Positions 1 to 7,549 of a stretch of 64,000 bases of DNA are shown here, piece after piece. A program made the translations under genes and the position numbers. How positions within the stretch are numbered: position 1 is the first letter of the stretch; every line of letters begins with the position of its first letter. Source of the stretch: Arthrobacter sp. ov118 (lineage in GTDB: Bacteria > Actinomycetota > Actinomycetes > Actinomycetales > Micrococcaceae). Location of the stretch: assembly GCF_900116495.1 (NCBI RefSeq), contig NZ_FPAY01000001.1, forward strand, positions 620,001 through 684,000, read 5' to 3'. Below the pieces are notes generated by a model, which saw only the letters and a list, made by a program, of their open reading frames with translations, did not search any database and was not told the DNA's origin.

Positions 1-1
1 G

Positions 2-292
2 TTTGAGAACGACGACGAGGCGCTGGCTTTGGCGAACAACACCAAGTACGGCCTCGCGGCCTACATCTGGACCCAGAACCTGACCCGCGCCCACAACTTC
101 TCGCAGAACGTCGAGGCCGGCATGGTGTGGCTCAACAGCCACAACGTCCGCGACCTCCGCACCCCGTTCGGCGGGGTCAAGGCCTCCGGCCTCGGCCACG
201 AGGGCGGCTACCGTTCCATCGATTTCTACACCGACCAGCAGGCCGTCCACATCACGCTCGGCTCCGTCCACACCCCCAAATTCGGCGCCTAG
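2..292 (+). CDS. hpaE: Aldehyde dehydrogenase, C-terminal fragment (probable 5-carboxymethyl-2-hydroxymuconate semialdehyde dehydrogenase)
   Basis: The gene runs in from the left edge, so only about the last 96 residues are present. They show the C-terminal end of the NAD(P)-dependent aldehyde dehydrogenase fold: the NNTKYGLAAYIWT stretch, GMVWLNSHNV and the PFGGVKASGLGHEGG loop. The family oxidises aldehydes to acids. The specific assignment rests on context: hpaD, hpaH and hpaI follow on the same strand, and in homoprotocatechuate degradation HpaE oxidises the ring-cleavage semialdehyde made by HpaD. The catalytic Cys and Glu lie outside the window. The family call is secure; the substrate is inferred from neighbours. 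Confidence 0.85.
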   Translation, partial: FENDDEALALANNTKYGLAAYIWTQNLTRAHNFSQNVEAGMVWLNSHNVRDLRTPFGGVKASGLGHEGGYRSIDFYTDQQAVHITLGSVHTPKFGA

Positions 293-428
293 GCGGCGCA
301 GTAACCCGATGCGCTATCACTTAATGTCCTTCTGAGGCCCTGAAGGCAACCAGAACTGATAACGCAACCGGGGATTGGCCGGCCGCCGTCGAACTTTCCA
401 CGACCCCTTTCAAAGAAGAGAGAACACC

Positions 429-1517
429 ATGACCAACTTCGTCCCCACCCCCACCGTTCCGGCACCGGACATCGTCCGCTGCGCCTACATGGAAATCGTC
501 GTCACCGACCTCGCCAAGTCCCGCGAGTTCTACGTCGACCTCCTGGGCCTGCACGTCACCGAGGAAGACGAGAACGCCATCTACCTGCGCTCCCTCGAGG
601 AGTTCATCCACCACAACCTGGTGCTCCGCAAGGGCCCGATCGCCGCCGTTGCGGCCTTCGCGTACCGGGTGAAATCCCCCGCCGAAGTGGACGCCGCCGA
701 GGCCTACTACAAGGAACTGGGCTGCCGCACCGAGCGCCGGAAAGAAGGCTTCACCAAGGGCATCGGCGACTCCGTGCGCGTCGAGGACCCGCTGGGCTTC
801 CCCTACGAATTCTTCTACGAGACCGAGCACGTAGAGCGCCTCACCCAGCGCTACGACCTCTACTCCGCCGGTGAACTGGTGCGCCTGGACCACTTCAACC
901 AGGTCACCCCGGACGTTCCCCGCGGCCGGAAGTACCTGGAGGACCTCGGCTTCCGCGTCTCCGAAGACATCCAGGATTCCGACGGCGTCACGTACGCCGC
1001 GTGGATGCACCGCAAGCAGACCGTGCACGACACCGCCCTCACCGGCGGCAACGGCCCGCGCATGCACCACGTCGCGTTCGCCACGCACGAGAAGCACAAC
1101 ATCATCCAGATCTGCGACAAGATGGGCGCCCTGCGCATCAGCGACCGGATCGAACGGGGCCCGGGCCGGCACGGGGTCTCCAATGCCTTCTACCTCTACA
1201 TCCTGGACCCGGACAGCCACCGCATCGAGATCTACACCCAGGACTACTACACCGGCGACCCGGATAACCCGACCATCACCTGGGACGTGCACGACAACCA
1301 GCGCCGCGACTGGTGGGGCAACCCCGTGGTCCCGTCCTGGTACACCGAGGCCTCCCTGGTCCTGGACCTCGACGGCAACCCGCAGCCCGTCATCGAACGC
1401 ACCGACGCCTCCGAAATGGCCGTGACCGTGGGCGCCGACGGGTTCTCCTACACGCGCAAAGACGATTCCGCCGCAGGCACCGACGCGGTGGGCTTCAAGC
1501 TCGGGGCGCAGGTCTAA
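429..1517 (+). CDS. hpaD: 3,4-dihydroxyphenylacetate 2,3-dioxygenase
   Basis: This extradiol dioxygenase of the vicinal-oxygen-chelate fold opens the ring of homoprotocatechuate next to the hydroxyls. The product is 362 residues. Counting from ATG 429, the metal triad falls at His155 (LDHFNQ), His214 (MHHVAF) and Glu267 (HRIEIYT), the same numbers as in the Brevibacterium fuscum Fe enzyme and close to the Arthrobacter globiformis Mn enzyme MndD. The start is preceded by an AAGAAGAG ribosome site; an in-frame upstream start at 375 adds 18 unrelated residues and is less likely. The sequence cannot tell iron from manganese. hpaH follows after 4 bases, so the genes form an operon. Confidence 0.95.
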   Translation: MTNFVPTPTVPAPDIVRCAYMEIVVTDLAKSREFYVDLLGLHVTEEDENAIYLRSLEEFIHHNLVLRKGPIAAVAAFAYRVKSPAEVDAAEAYYKELGCRTERRKEGFTKGIGDSVRVEDPLGFPYEFFYETEHVERLTQRYDLYSAGELVRLDHFNQVTPDVPRGRKYLEDLGFRVSEDIQDSDGVTYAAWMHRKQTVHDTALTGGNGPRMHHVAFATHEKHNIIQICDKMGALRISDRIERGPGRHGVSNAFYLYILDPDSHRIEIYTQDYYTGDPDNPTITWDVHDNQRRDWWGNPVVPSWYTEASLVLDLDGNPQPVIERTDASEMAVTVGADGFSYTRKDDSAAGTDAVGFKLGAQV

Positions 1518-1521
1518 CCCG

Positions 1522-2307
1522 ATGCTGGACGCGAAGACAATCGAAGCCATCGCCGACGAACTGGTGGAAGCTGGCCGGAACCGCAAGCCGGTGCCGCGCC
1601 TGACGGCCCGCTACCCGGAGATGACCGTGGCGGACTCCTACGCCGTGCAGCAGCTGTGGCGGCGGCGGAACGAGGAAGCCGGACGGACCCTGGTGGGCCG
1701 CAAGATCGGGCTCACCTCCAAGGCCATGCAGGCCGCCACGGGCATCACCGAACCGGACTACGGGGCGATCTTCGATGACATGGTGCTGGAAACCGGCTGC
1801 TCCGTGCCGTGGGACCGCTACACCCACCCCCGGGTGGAGGTAGAGCTGGCGTTCGTCCTCAAAGACGGGCTCAAAGGCCCCGGCTGCACCATCTTCGACG
1901 TCCTCAACGCCACCGACTACGTGGTGCCGGCCCTCGAGATCCTGGACTCCAGGATTGAGATGGAGGGCCGGACCATCGTGGACACCATCGCCGACAACGC
2001 CGCCATGGGCGCCATGGTGGTCGGCGGCCGGCCGGTGAAGCCCGACGCCGTCGACCTCCGCTGGGTCTCGGCGATCCTCTACAAGAACCAGACCGTCGAG
2101 GAAACCGGTGTGGCGGCCGGCGTCCTGGACCACCCGGCCAACGGCGTGCACTGGCTGGCCAACAAGATCGCCGCGCACGGCGACGCCATGAAAGCCGGGG
2201 ACATCATCCTGGCCGGCTCCTTCACCCGGCCCCTCTGGGTCTACAAGGGCGACACCGTGCACGCCGACTACGGACCGCTGGGGAGCATCACATGCCGCTT
2301 CGAGTAG
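1522..2307 (+). CDS. hpaH: 2-oxo-hept-4-ene-1,7-dioate hydratase
   Basis: The 261-residue product belongs to the fumarylacetoacetase/hydratase superfamily. It adds water to the oxo-heptenedioate formed after ring cleavage, isomerisation and decarboxylation of homoprotocatechuate, giving the substrate of HpaI. The RVEVELAF segment near residue 105 carries the Glu-x-Glu pair that binds Mg2+, and [12 protein letters not shown] near residue 60 is typical of the hydratase branch. Length is normal for HpaH. It starts 4 bases after hpaD and overlaps hpaI by 16 bases, which suggests translational coupling. The isomerase and decarboxylase (hpaF, hpaG) are not in the window and may lie upstream. Confidence 0.92.
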   Translation: MLDAKTIEAIADELVEAGRNRKPVPRLTARYPEMTVADSYAVQQLWRRRNEEAGRTLVGRKIGLTSKAMQAATGITEPDYGAIFDDMVLETGCSVPWDRYTHPRVEVELAFVLKDGLKGPGCTIFDVLNATDYVVPALEILDSRIEMEGRTIVDTIADNAAMGAMVVGGRPVKPDAVDLRWVSAILYKNQTVEETGVAAGVLDHPANGVHWLANKIAAHGDAMKAGDIILAGSFTRPLWVYKGDTVHADYGPLGSITCRFE

Positions 2308-3107
2308 AAGACACCTTCCGGGACGCCCTGCGCAATGAATCGGGCGCAGCCGGCCGGCCGCTGGCGGGCATGTGGGTCTGCTCCGGCAGCCCGCTGATCG
2401 CCGAACTTTGTGCCGGGTCCGGCCTGGACTGGCTCCTGGTGGACGCCGAGCACAGCCCCAACGGCCTCGAATCCATCCTGGCCCAGCTCCAGGCCGTCCA
2501 CGGCTACCCGGTCCACACCCTGGTCCGGCCGCCGGTGAACGACACCGTGGTGATCAAGCAGTACCTTGACCTGGGCGTGCAGAACCTGCTGGTCCCCATG
2601 GTCAACTCCGTGGCCGAGGCGGAGGCCGCTGTGGCGGCCACCCGCTACCCGCCCCAGGGTGTCCGCGGCGTGGGTTCGGCGCTGGCCCGGGCCGCCCGCT
2701 GGAACCGCGTCCCCGACTACCTGGCCCGCGCCGCGGAGACCGTCAGCGTCACCGTCCAGATCGAATCTTCGGCCGCCGTTGAGGCTGTGGAGGACATCCT
2801 GAAGGTTGACGGCGTCGACGCCATCTTCCTGGGCCCCTCCGACCTCGCCGCCTCGATGGGGCTGCTGGGACAGCAGGAACACCCCGAGGTGCGCGCCGCC
2901 GTCGAACACTGCCTCGCCGCCGCGAAAACGGCCGGCAAACCTGCCGGCGTCAACGCCTTCAACCCGGCAACGGCCCGCTCGTACCTGGCCGCCGGTGCCG
3001 CGTTTGTGCTGGTGGGCGCCGACGTCGCACTGCTGGCCCGCGGCTCCGAGGCACTCGCCGCGCAATATATCCGGACTGCCGACGGCGGCAGCCCTGCCAG
3101 CTACTGA
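2292..3107 (+). CDS. hpaI: 4-hydroxy-2-oxoheptane-1,7-dioate aldolase
   Basis: This class II, metal-dependent aldolase of the HpcH/HpaI family splits 4-hydroxy-2-oxoheptanedioate into pyruvate and succinic semialdehyde, the last step of the homoprotocatechuate route. The 271-residue protein shows DAEHSPN (near residue 51, with the catalytic His), the PMVNSVAEAE loop, and the metal ligands in QIES and GPSDLAAS. The ATG lies inside the end of hpaH, so translation is probably coupled. It is the last gene of the operon; an inverted repeat follows and the next gene is convergent. Confidence 0.93.
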   Translation: MPLRVEDTFRDALRNESGAAGRPLAGMWVCSGSPLIAELCAGSGLDWLLVDAEHSPNGLESILAQLQAVHGYPVHTLVRPPVNDTVVIKQYLDLGVQNLLVPMVNSVAEAEAAVAATRYPPQGVRGVGSALARAARWNRVPDYLARAAETVSVTVQIESSAAVEAVEDILKVDGVDAIFLGPSDLAASMGLLGQQEHPEVRAAVEHCLAAAKTAGKPAGVNAFNPATARSYLAAGAAFVLVGADVALLARGSEALAAQYIRTADGGSPASY

Positions 3108-3130
3108 AGATTCGCGGCGTTAAACGCCGG

Positions 3131-3164
3131 CGGCGGCAACCACCTGCTCGAGTGATTGCCGCCG
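3131..3164. terminator. Inverted repeat between convergent hpaI and permease genes
   Basis: Nine-base arms (CGGCGGCAA and TTGCCGCCG) flank a 16-base spacer in the gap between two converging genes. There is no T-tract on either side, so intrinsic termination would be weak. The position suggests a bidirectional terminator; this is inference. Confidence 0.45.
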
Positions 3165-3210
3165 TCGTCGCGCTGCAGCACGGTGCGGTGCGTGCCGGGA
3201 CCGGCGGGAC

Positions 3211-4668
3211 CTAGCTGTAGAGCTCGCTCTTGGGCGCGTTGTTCTTGACCTTCTGCCAGCCCAGCCACAGCACGAGGGCGAAGAACGGGATGGTCGCCAG
3301 GGTCCACAGGCCCAGGTGGAAGACCTCGCCGGTCTTGCTGGTCATGGTGTCGAAACCGATCAGCACGGTGATGGCCAGCAGCGCGAGAAGTCCGGCCCAG
3401 CTGGTCCAGGGCGAGCCCGGCATGGGCAGGCTGGAGACGCGGCCCTTCTGGTGGCGCAGCGCGATCTGGCTGGCGAAGATGGCACCCCAGGTGAAGATCA
3501 CGCCGATCGAGGCGGTGTTCAGCGCGAGGTCGAAGGCGTGCGATCCGCCCAGCCAGATGTTCAGCATGATGCCCACGAGGTAGAAAGCGGCGATCGCGAG
3601 GATGGCGGCGTACGGCACGTGGCGCTTGGACATTTTGGTGAGCCACTGCGGGGCATGTCCGTTGTTGGCCATGGTGCGGAAGACACGGCCGATCGAGTAC
3701 AGGCCCGAGTTGCAGGAGGACAGCGCCGCGGTGATGACGATCATGTTCATGACATCGCCCACCCAGCCGAGGCCCATCTGGCCGAATACGGTGACGAACG
3801 GGGAGACGCCGGCCTTGTACTGGTCCGAGGGCAGCAGCATGGCCAGCAGCAGCACGGAACCGACGTAAAAGACCACGATGCGCAGTACGACGGCGCGGAT
3901 GGCCTTGGGCACTTCGCGCTTGGCGTTTTCCATTTCACCGGCGGTGATGCCGACGAGCTCGATGCCGTTGTACGCGAAGATCACCGCGTTGAGCACCAGG
4001 ACCATCACGAGCGCGCCCTTGGGGAACATCCCGCCGTCGTCGGCAAAGAGGTTGGCCACCGAGGCATGGCCGCCGCCCACGTTGGCGTTGGTGACCACCA
4101 TGAAGGTGCCCACGGCCAGGAAGATCAGGATGGCGCCGACCTTGAGGCAGGAGGCCCAGAATTCAAACTCGCCGAAGGCCTTGACGCTGAGCAGATTCAC
4201 GGCCACCAGCAGCGCCAATGCTGCAATCGCGGATGCTTCCACCGGCACGTTGGGGAAGAAGAACTGGAAGTAGAGGCCGATTGCGATCAGTTCCGCAATG
4301 CCGGTCATGCCCCAGTTGATGAAGTACATCCAGCCGGAGAGGTACGCGCCCTTTTTGCCGAACATTTCGCCGGCGTAGCTGACGAAGGAGCCCGAGGTCT
4401 GGCGGTACATGATGAGTTCGCCCAGTGCCCGCATCAGCAGGTAGGCGATGACGCCGGCAATGGCGTAGGAGAAGATCAGTGCCGGTCCGGTGGAGGCCAG
4501 GCGTCCGCCGGCCCCCATGAACAGGCCGACGCCGATTGCGCCGCCCATCGAGATCATCGTGACGTGGCGGCCGCTCAGGGTCTTCTTGTAGCCCTCGGCG
4601 CTGAGGGTCGAGTCGACGGCGGGTTGCGCCGGCGCGCTCTTGAGTTCTGTGGGGGTAATTGATGGCAC
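3211..4668 (-). CDS. Amino acid permease of the AAT/APC family, AnsP-like
   Basis: This proton-coupled amino acid permease has about 12 hydrophobic segments in 485 residues. The N-terminal consensus GGAIGVGLFMGAG, then ALGELIMYRQTSGSFVSYA and GWMYFINWGMTG, resemble L-asparagine permease AnsP more than the aromatic permeases, though substrate cannot be fixed from sequence. I chose the GTG at 4668, which has AAGGAA upstream and gives a normal soluble N-terminus; an ATG at 4725 would add 19 unlikely residues. It converges on the hpa operon. Uptake of an aromatic amino acid feeding that pathway is possible but unsupported. Confidence 0.88.
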   Translation of the reverse strand: MPSITPTELKSAPAQPAVDSTLSAEGYKKTLSGRHVTMISMGGAIGVGLFMGAGGRLASTGPALIFSYAIAGVIAYLLMRALGELIMYRQTSGSFVSYAGEMFGKKGAYLSGWMYFINWGMTGIAELIAIGLYFQFFFPNVPVEASAIAALALLVAVNLLSVKAFGEFEFWASCLKVGAILIFLAVGTFMVVTNANVGGGHASVANLFADDGGMFPKGALVMVLVLNAVIFAYNGIELVGITAGEMENAKREVPKAIRAVVLRIVVFYVGSVLLLAMLLPSDQYKAGVSPFVTVFGQMGLGWVGDVMNMIVITAALSSCNSGLYSIGRVFRTMANNGHAPQWLTKMSKRHVPYAAILAIAAFYLVGIMLNIWLGGSHAFDLALNTASIGVIFTWGAIFASQIALRHQKGRVSSLPMPGSPWTSWAGLLALLAITVLIGFDTMTSKTGEVFHLGLWTLATIPFFALVLWLGWQKVKNNAPKSELYS

Positions 4669-5008
4669 AGCTGATTCCTTGTAGGTCGAGGTATGGCCGG
4701 GACAAGACCGTGGATTCAAATACACAAAATTCGGGTCTAAGCCTCTTGCGGAGACTAAGACGTGTACCGAAGCTCACAAGTGTCGAAGCTCGCGCGGCTC
4801 ATCTATCGTACTAGCATTCAGGAGCCCGGCGTGACCCGGGCAACACCCGGGGCCGCCCCCGAACCGCCACAACACATGTCCTTTTGCGCAAAAGCGCAGG
4901 TCAGACGGCTATTGCCATTACCCTGAGCACACCGGCGGGATTTTCCGTCCGGTGTGCCTGCAACATCACTGCAGGCCATGGCAGGAACGCCGTGAGTCAG
5001 GGGGGACC
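4669..5008. promoter_or_regulatory. 340-bp divergent intergenic region with stem-loops before the lipoprotein gene
   Basis: The gap separates the leftward permease from the rightward lipoprotein operon, so both promoters should lie here; I see no convincing -35/-10 pair. Visible structure: a 12-base perfect palindrome TTTTGCGCAAAA at 4882-4893; a strong hairpin 4927-4957 with GCACACCGG/CCGGTGTGC arms; and a second hairpin 4956-4976 with GCCTGCA/TGCAGGC arms. The two hairpins overlap by two bases, so they may compete. The ATG at 5009 follows after a GGGGGGA ribosome site. Confidence 0.4.
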
Positions 5009-5467
5009 ATGAAACAGAGAGCGCTGCTGCCTGCAGTGTTGCTTGTCGTACTAGCGGGGTGTTCGAGCGGCGGGTCCGGTCCGGCCGGTCCCAGCGAAAG
5101 CCGTACCGCAGCAACGCCGGCACCATCAACATCACAGACAGCAGGGTCGCCGGCGCCGGCTACCTCCGAGCCTGGCGATGTTTCCACTTCGCTCAACGCG
5201 CCCGACGCGTTGCGGCAGCACGTCTGCACCGCAACAGCCGACGGGTCCTGGTCCTTCAAGGGCACCCTCGTCAACAACACGGATAAGAACAGAGTGTTCA
5301 CCGTGGCCATCGCGGTCACAGCCGGCCCCACGGTGGCAGGGCACGCCCTCATCACCCAAGCAGTTCCAGCCGGCCGCTCGGCCGACATTGCCGCGCCGAA
5401 CTTCGCCAAGACCAAGGACGGCGGCGGGACCTGCACGCCAGTCGTCTCCGTAGAGGACGCCCCATGA
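5009..5467 (+). CDS. Small secreted lipoprotein of unknown function
   Basis: The 152-residue protein begins with a lipoprotein signal peptide; the lipobox VLAGC puts the lipidated cysteine at residue 18. A Ser/Gly/Pro/Thr-rich linker of about 40 residues follows, then a compact domain (about residues 65-150) with two cysteines (HVCTATA and GGTCTPVV) that could form a disulphide. I do not recognise the domain; its beta-strand pattern (SWSFKGTLVNNTDKNRVFTVAI) suggests an immunoglobulin-like fold. The stop overlaps the next start as ATGA, so it is co-translated with the LGFP-repeat protein and probably works with it at the cell surface. Confidence 0.82.
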   Translation: MKQRALLPAVLLVVLAGCSSGGSGPAGPSESRTAATPAPSTSQTAGSPAPATSEPGDVSTSLNAPDALRQHVCTATADGSWSFKGTLVNNTDKNRVFTVAIAVTAGPTVAGHALITQAVPAGRSADIAAPNFAKTKDGGGTCTPVVSVEDAP

Positions 5468-7383
5468 AAAAGAAGATACTTCTCATCACGGCCGTGATCC
5501 TCGGGCTTACTGCAGGGCCACCGGCAGTCGGGCCGGCCTTCGCTGAGGATGCACCGATTGCCCCGCCGGCAACCAGCCTGGCGGCCACACCGACCGAAAC
5601 GCCGACGCCGACCGAAACGCCGGCGCCGACCGGCTCGGCATCGGCGCCGACCGGCGCCGCATCGGCTCCCGCCGGTCCGGTTCCAGAAAGAACCGCAACT
5701 CCCACTGCGACGGCGAAAGCCACCGCGGAGCAGGCAGTGCCCCTTGTCGAACCGACGCAGTCCCCGACGAAAGAGCCGACGCCTCCGCCCGCCGTCGTCC
5801 GCGGAGCCATCGAGACGAAGTGGACCGCGCTGAAGGGTGCCGCCGGGGCCCTCGGCGCGCCGACCGCCGGCGAGGTCTGCTCAGTTGGCGTGTGCAGCCA
5901 GACGTTCGACGGCGGATCCATTTTCTGGACCAAGGCAACGGGCGCGCACCCGGTCCTGCGGACCGAGGGACACACCGGTCCCCGCTGGCACGCCAAGGGC
6001 GGCCTGGCAATTTTCGGCTATCCCGTCACGGATGAGACCGCGGTGTCTGGCGGGACTATCCAGAAGTTCTCCAGCGGCCGCATCCTGGCATGGACAGGCA
6101 CGCGGTTGCTGGAATTCTCGGCCATTAGCGGCATCGGGAGCCGATGGGTCGCCGCCGGCGGCGAGGCAGTCCTGGGCCTCCCCGTCACCCCCGAGACCTG
6201 CGGGCTGAAGGCATCCGGGTGCTTCCAACAGTTCGGCAAAGGCTACATCTACTGGGCGCCGGGAATCGGCGGCCATGTCGTCTGGGGTGGCATTCTGGGC
6301 CGCTGGACGGCCGGCGGGGCACAGAACAGTTCGCTGGGCTACCCGCTCACCGAGGAAAGCTGCGGGACCGCCGGCGGCTGTGTGCAGCACTTCCAAGGTG
6401 GCAGCATCTTCTATTCGCCCACCACCGGCGCGCACGTGACCCGCGGCGGTATCGGCGACCGGTATTACGCCGCCGGATCGTCGCGAAGCATGCTGGGATA
6501 CCCGGTCTCAAGTGAGGCCTGCGGGCAACCCGCCCGTGGCTGCGTGCAACGTTTCCAAGGCGGAAGTATTTACTGGTCGCCCACCACGGGGGCATGGATT
6601 TCCGGCCGGGGAATCGACAGCAAGTTCGTCTCAGTGGGTGGCCTTGGCGGCTCGCTGGGGTATCCCATCGCGAGCGAGCGTTGTGTTGGCGCCGCCTGTG
6701 CGCAGTCCTACCAGCGCGGGGATATCACGTGGTCCAAGACCGCCGGGACGCGAGTATATGGGATGTCTGAATGCCATAAGCTCAACAACGGCCAGGCCAA
6801 GTACCCCACGTACGGAGCGAACCGTGTCCTCCTCACGTGGACACCGGATTATGGAATGTCCCATGCGACCAACCTGTACTGCATGAACGTCGCCGGGGCT
6901 TACGTGCCGGACTGGCGGACTGACGGCTACGTCGGTGCATCAGGGTTCAAGCGGCCGGGCGTGCCGTCCGGCCCCACCCGGAACCTGTTCTCCCCCACTG
7001 GCTCGTTTTCCGTAACGGAAGCCTTCGGCCTGGGCAACCCGGGAACCAAGCTCGCCTACCGCACGCTGAACCCCCGTTCGCGGTGGGGCGGCAACCCCTG
7101 GACGCCCACTTACAACAAGTACCACGAGTCTTCCTCCTGGGTCGGCTGGGACGAGAACATGTGGTGGTTCGCGTCCGGGGGCCACTACCGCCAGGGCGTG
7201 GTCATCAACTACAACCGGCCCAACATCGTCCAGGACGCGGGCTTCGCCATCTTCCTGCACATGAACAAGGTGCCGACAGCCGGTTGCATCTCGCTCGATG
7301 ACTGGGCAGTGGTTGACTACATCCGCAAGTCCACCCCGGGCGATCGGATCATCATGGGGACCTACGGGGCACTTTTCCGTTAG
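5464..7383 (+). CDS. Secreted LGFP-repeat protein with L,D-transpeptidase-like C-terminal domain
   Basis: The 639-residue protein has a signal peptide (about 1-27), a Thr/Pro/Ala-rich linker to about residue 105, six LGFP-type repeats of about 53 residues (cores LGAPTAGE, FGYPVTDE, LGLPVTPE, LGYPLTEE, LGYPVSSE, LGYPIASE), and a C-terminal domain of about 200 residues. The end of that domain, FLHMNKVPTAGCISLDDW, places His599 and Cys608 in a YkuD-like L,D-transpeptidase active site, with TAGC where SHGC is usual. LGFP repeats are thought to bind the cell wall, so a wall-anchored enzyme that crosslinks or modifies peptidoglycan is likely. The catalytic match is divergent and activity is inferred. 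Confidence 0.85.
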   Translation: MKKKILLITAVILGLTAGPPAVGPAFAEDAPIAPPATSLAATPTETPTPTETPAPTGSASAPTGAASAPAGPVPERTATPTATAKATAEQAVPLVEPTQSPTKEPTPPPAVVRGAIETKWTALKGAAGALGAPTAGEVCSVGVCSQTFDGGSIFWTKATGAHPVLRTEGHTGPRWHAKGGLAIFGYPVTDETAVSGGTIQKFSSGRILAWTGTRLLEFSAISGIGSRWVAAGGEAVLGLPVTPETCGLKASGCFQQFGKGYIYWAPGIGGHVVWGGILGRWTAGGAQNSSLGYPLTEESCGTAGGCVQHFQGGSIFYSPTTGAHVTRGGIGDRYYAAGSSRSMLGYPVSSEACGQPARGCVQRFQGGSIYWSPTTGAWISGRGIDSKFVSVGGLGGSLGYPIASERCVGAACAQSYQRGDITWSKTAGTRVYGMSECHKLNNGQAKYPTYGANRVLLTWTPDYGMSHATNLYCMNVAGAYVPDWRTDGYVGASGFKRPGVPSGPTRNLFSPTGSFSVTEAFGLGNPGTKLAYRTLNPRSRWGGNPWTPTYNKYHESSSWVGWDENMWWFASGGHYRQGVVINYNRPNIVQDAGFAIFLHMNKVPTAGCISLDDWAVVDYIRKSTPGDRIIMGTYGALFR

Positions 7384-7425
7384 CTCTGCACTATTCCGTT
7401 AGATCTGCACTGTTCCGTTAGATCT
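7369..7425 (+). repeat. Three tandem 19-bp repeats across the stop codon of the LGFP gene
   Basis: Units at 7369-7387, 7388-7406 and 7407-7425 share the pattern GCACTNTTCCGTTAGNTCT. The first unit contains the last codons and TAG stop of the gene, so the array duplicates the gene end, probably by slippage. Any readthrough would soon meet another stop. Confidence 0.85.
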
Positions 7426-7444
7426 AGAGCGCCACAACCTCAAA

Positions 7445-7477
7445 GCTAACGCCCGGGCCCTCGGCCCGGGCGTTAGC
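7445..7477. terminator. Bidirectional terminator hairpin
   Basis: A perfect 15-base-pair stem (GCTAACGCCCGGGCC and its complement) with a 3-base loop sits between the LGFP gene and the convergent ABC-F gene. On the plus strand CATTT follows; on the minus strand a T-rich stretch (TTTGAGG) follows. It can serve both genes. Confidence 0.8.
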
Positions 7478-7549
7478 CATTTCCGCGGGCTCGCGGTGAG
7501 AGCGGGCGGCACCACACTTGGGCCCCGCAAAGCCCCGCGCACCGTTCCA

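Noticed and set aside
321..1586. 421-codon minus-strand frame over hpaD
   Set aside because: Antisense to hpaD, whose metal ligands are all in place on the plus strand.
3316..4662. 448-codon plus-strand frame over the permease
   Set aside because: The translation is His/Asp/Glu-rich nonsense typical of the antisense of a membrane protein gene.
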